Assembly (NCBI GenBank): GCA_007130865.1
Contig: SLRR01000190.1
Coordinates: 1-64,000, forward strand
Direction of reading: 5' to 3'
DNA: 64,000 nt
Source: Spirochaeta sp.
GTDB lineage: Bacteria; Spirochaetota; Spirochaetia; DSM-27196; Alkalispirochaetaceae
Each line of letters opens with the position of its first letter. The stretch's first letter is position 1. Positions 62,211-64,000 of the stretch are shown here, in pieces. The notes beneath the pieces are model-generated. The model saw only the letters and a program-made list of their open reading frames with translations. It was not told where the DNA came from and did no database searches. A program made the position numbers and the translations under genes.

Positions 62211-63389
62211 TCAGTCACCACGCTGGTCGTACCAGCGTCGCAGAACGCGACCCAATTGCTCGCCATCGGCTTCTCCGGTACGGGCGGCTTCCGTCAGGTA
62301 CGGTCGGATAATCGCCGCCAGGGCCTCGTCCCAGTAGCGCGGTCGCGGGCCCGGAAAGTCCAGCGTCTCCGGATCGGGGATTCGACCTTGCAGGGCAGGG
62401 TAGAATTCGCGCGCGACCGTTCGATTCGTTTCCGGCACGGTGGAGAAACCACCGAAGACGCCGAACGTATCGATCCGTTGCTCGATTTTGTACTCCACGA
62501 GAGCGAGCTGGTTTTCCGGATCCTGCAGCCACTGGAGAAACCTTCGCGCACCGGTGCCGTTGGAACTTGCCCGGGTTATACCGGCGTACACAACGTCTTC
62601 CAGTACCGGAATCGCTTGCTCCTCTGTCGCGAGCCACCGGAAGTCAAGCGTTGTACCTGCAAAGAACGACCAGCTGAGGAGTTGGTTCGAGGGTAGATAC
62701 ACGGCAAGGACGCGTCGGTTTTCCAGAAGCCGGTACCATGGCTCGTAAAGGTACTGTTCCCGGTACTCGTTCTCCGCATCCACGGAGTCGTTCCACTGCT
62801 CCTGCCAGGACCTGATCGTACCGAAGGCTCGGTCAAACTGCTCCGCGTTCCATCGCGGGCCGCCTTCCGGATCCTCTTCCGGGACCAGGCCTCCTATACG
62901 GGTCATCAAGTACAGAAGATCGCCGGAAAGAGATGGAACGAAGCGCATCGGCTCCGGATCATCCGCGGAAACGTCCTCCACCGGGCGAAGGGCGCGACCC
63001 ACGTCCGCCAGAGAGGTGGCGAAATCAGGAGAAAGCCGGGTGTGAGCGCCGTCAAAAACGATAGCTCCCAGGTTGAACGCAACGGGCTGCCAGGGTGAAC
63101 CGTCCGCACCGCCTCCGGCCATCATCGATCGGGCGGGGGGATTATTCACCCAGCGGCCGATCACCACGTCCGCGTCTACCCGTTGTTGCGTCAGTTCCTC
63201 CGTGAGGTTCGAGACAAAGCGGAAATGGACCGGCTGTTCCTGGTCACGGTTATACAGCTCCACCAGGAACGCCGTATCCGGTACGTTGCTCCACACCACA
63301 AGGGGAGGAGGTTCTCCCTCGCATCCCGTAAGAAACAAGGATGTGGTGAAGAGGAGAAACGGGAGGAACAAGAGGCCGGACGCTTTCAT
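62211..63389 (-). CDS. ABC-type solute-binding lipoprotein
   Basis: The 392-residue protein has a lipoprotein signal ending LTGC and an SBP_bac_1/thiamin-like binding fold: PLVVWSNVPDTAFLVELYNRDQEQPVHFRFVSN at the start, then MTRIGGLVPEEDPEGGPRWNAEQFDRAF and VVYAGITRASSNGTGARRFLQWLQDPENQLALVEYK. It resembles sugar-binding proteins of CUT1 importers. The ATPase gene lies downstream, beyond 106 bp and with its own promoter; permeases are absent. The ligand is unknown. A TATAGT box is 6 nt before the ATG. Confidence 0.8.
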   Translation of the reverse strand: MKASGLLFLPFLLFTTSLFLTGCEGEPPPLVVWSNVPDTAFLVELYNRDQEQPVHFRFVSNLTEELTQQRVDADVVIGRWVNNPPARSMMAGGGADGSPWQPVAFNLGAIVFDGAHTRLSPDFATSLADVGRALRPVEDVSADDPEPMRFVPSLSGDLLYLMTRIGGLVPEEDPEGGPRWNAEQFDRAFGTIRSWQEQWNDSVDAENEYREQYLYEPWYRLLENRRVLAVYLPSNQLLSWSFFAGTTLDFRWLATEEQAIPVLEDVVYAGITRASSNGTGARRFLQWLQDPENQLALVEYKIEQRIDTFGVFGGFSTVPETNRTVAREFYPALQGRIPDPETLDFPGPRPRYWDEALAAIIRPYLTEAARTGEADGEQLGRVLRRWYDQRGD

Positions 63390-63395
63390 ACGGTG

Positions 63396-63403
63396 ACTAT
63401 AAT
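63396..63403. promoter_or_regulatory. Overlapping divergent -10 boxes
   Basis: On the plus strand TATAAT (63398-63403) is a perfect -10 box for the partial gene at the right edge. On the minus strand TATAGT (63396-63401) is the -10 box of the solute-binding lipoprotein gene, 6 nt before its start. The boxes share four base pairs, so the two promoters cannot be opened freely together. Confidence 0.55.
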
Positions 63404-63450
63404 CGGTATTTTAATTGACGGTAAAGGTAAGTATCGCGTAAGGTTGATTG

Positions 63451-64000
63451 GTGGCGAAGGACGATAGAGGCAAGCAGCAAGATAACGGTGAAGCGGGGTT
63501 CCTGGACAGGATCATGGGCCTACTCTTTGGTCTCGGTGATCCGGAAAGGGAGAAACGACGTGCTCTGAAGGCGATCGGCAAGTCCCTGTCCAAGGACCGG
63601 TATAAATTCTACAAACCGAAGAGCGCACAGGTAGAGCCGGCGCTCGCCCGAGTGCTCCACGAGACATATCGGTCGATCTACGCGGTGCGGAAGCTGATCC
63701 AACCGACGGATACTTCGGGCGTCCTGAAATCAATCGTAATAGAGTCGTTCCTGACCGATCGCCAGCGGGAGCTGCGGGAGACCCTGGAAGAGCGGGCGAT
63801 CCGGGAACGCGCCAAATCGCAGGAAATCAAGACGGTGGCAGCGTCGATTCGGGACACCTTGCTTGATTTCGTGGGCACCTTTGACGCGAACAAGGTCAAG
63901 GGAATCAACTCGCTCTATAACGAGCTGCGGGCGTTTGTTCAGCTCTGTTCGTTTGATTATTATTTTACGCTCCGGAAGTTTGACTCCGCCGTCAGCGAGG
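63451..64000 (+). CDS. Uncharacterised spirochaete protein, 5' part
   Basis: The frame is open from GTG 63451 to the window edge (183 codons). It begins MAKDDRGKQQDNGEAGFLDRIMGLLFGLGDPEREKRRALKAI and continues with SLSKDRYKFYKPKSAQVEPALARVLHETYRSIYAVRKLIQ. I believe this is the family filed as DUF5312, which occurs in spirochaetes; the name should be checked. It is helical and basic with no signal peptide. A perfect TATAAT lies 47 bp upstream of the GTG. Function unknown. Confidence 0.8.
   Translation, partial: MAKDDRGKQQDNGEAGFLDRIMGLLFGLGDPEREKRRALKAIGKSLSKDRYKFYKPKSAQVEPALARVLHETYRSIYAVRKLIQPTDTSGVLKSIVIESFLTDRQRELRETLEERAIRERAKSQEIKTVAASIRDTLLDFVGTFDANKVKGINSLYNELRAFVQLCSFDYYFTLRKFDSAVSE

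Overview
The window comes from a free-living, sugar-fermenting spirochaete. It is a high-GC chromosome fragment with compact operons. The clues are loose-lipobox lipoproteins, LolA, a small outer-membrane barrel protein, CheD next to a soluble chemoreceptor-like protein, many sugar and peptide ABC transporters, a carotenoid desaturase, and at the right edge the start of a protein resembling an uncharacterised spirochaete family. No rRNA, tRNA, CRISPR array or complete insertion sequence was seen. The genus cannot be fixed from the sequence alone.

Left block (1-18.6 kb), pentose use. A DUF4143-type ATPase gene lies between two perfect 32-bp direct repeats. It is followed by a co-directional series: Gfo/Idh oxidoreductase, membrane-anchored sugar-binding sensor, LytS-type kinase, YesN-type regulator, anchored XylF-like protein, secreted XylF, XylG and XylH. 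This matches the known XylFII-LytS-YesN arrangement that senses xylose and controls xylFGH. An aldo/keto reductase pseudogene follows. Then come an araC-pfkB-mtlD-like operon and, divergent from it, xylA-xylB. The araC/xylA intergenic region holds a 9-nt tandem repeat and a 20-bp near-palindrome.

Middle (18.6-35.8 kb): an MFS transporter with a cytosine-deaminase-like amidohydrolase, a PTS EIIA-like protein with a CPA2 antiporter, a Na/Pi cotransporter with a small partner, envelope genes (solenoid lipoprotein, LolA, RodZ-like), rimO, ettA, a SIS-domain isomerase, a degenerate SDR, and a lone PTS EIIB with a DeoR regulator.

Right block (35.8-64 kb): an oppABCDF operon, small orphan genes (ABM, TIR-like, barrel protein), quinone oxidoreductase, fhs, an HtpX-like protease, crtI, djlA, and a minus-strand set hom-glgP-lipoprotein-galK. 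Then follow a ParB-like gene overlapping an SPL-family radical SAM gene, a FecR-like secreted protein, cheD with a receptor-like gene, a malK/ugpC-type ATPase, a solute-binding lipoprotein, and the partial gene at the edge.

The most notable signals are these: (1) CheD and its neighbouring receptor-like protein both end in [E/D]VTLF, encoded by different codons; (2) at least ten genes have a -10 box only 6-11 nt before a start codon with no Shine-Dalgarno sequence, suggesting frequent leaderless transcripts; (3) the 32-bp repeats flanking the ATPase gene; (4) a variable-number repeat that would form the 5' leader of the AraC regulator; (5) back-to-back hom/parB-like promoters sharing one -35 box.
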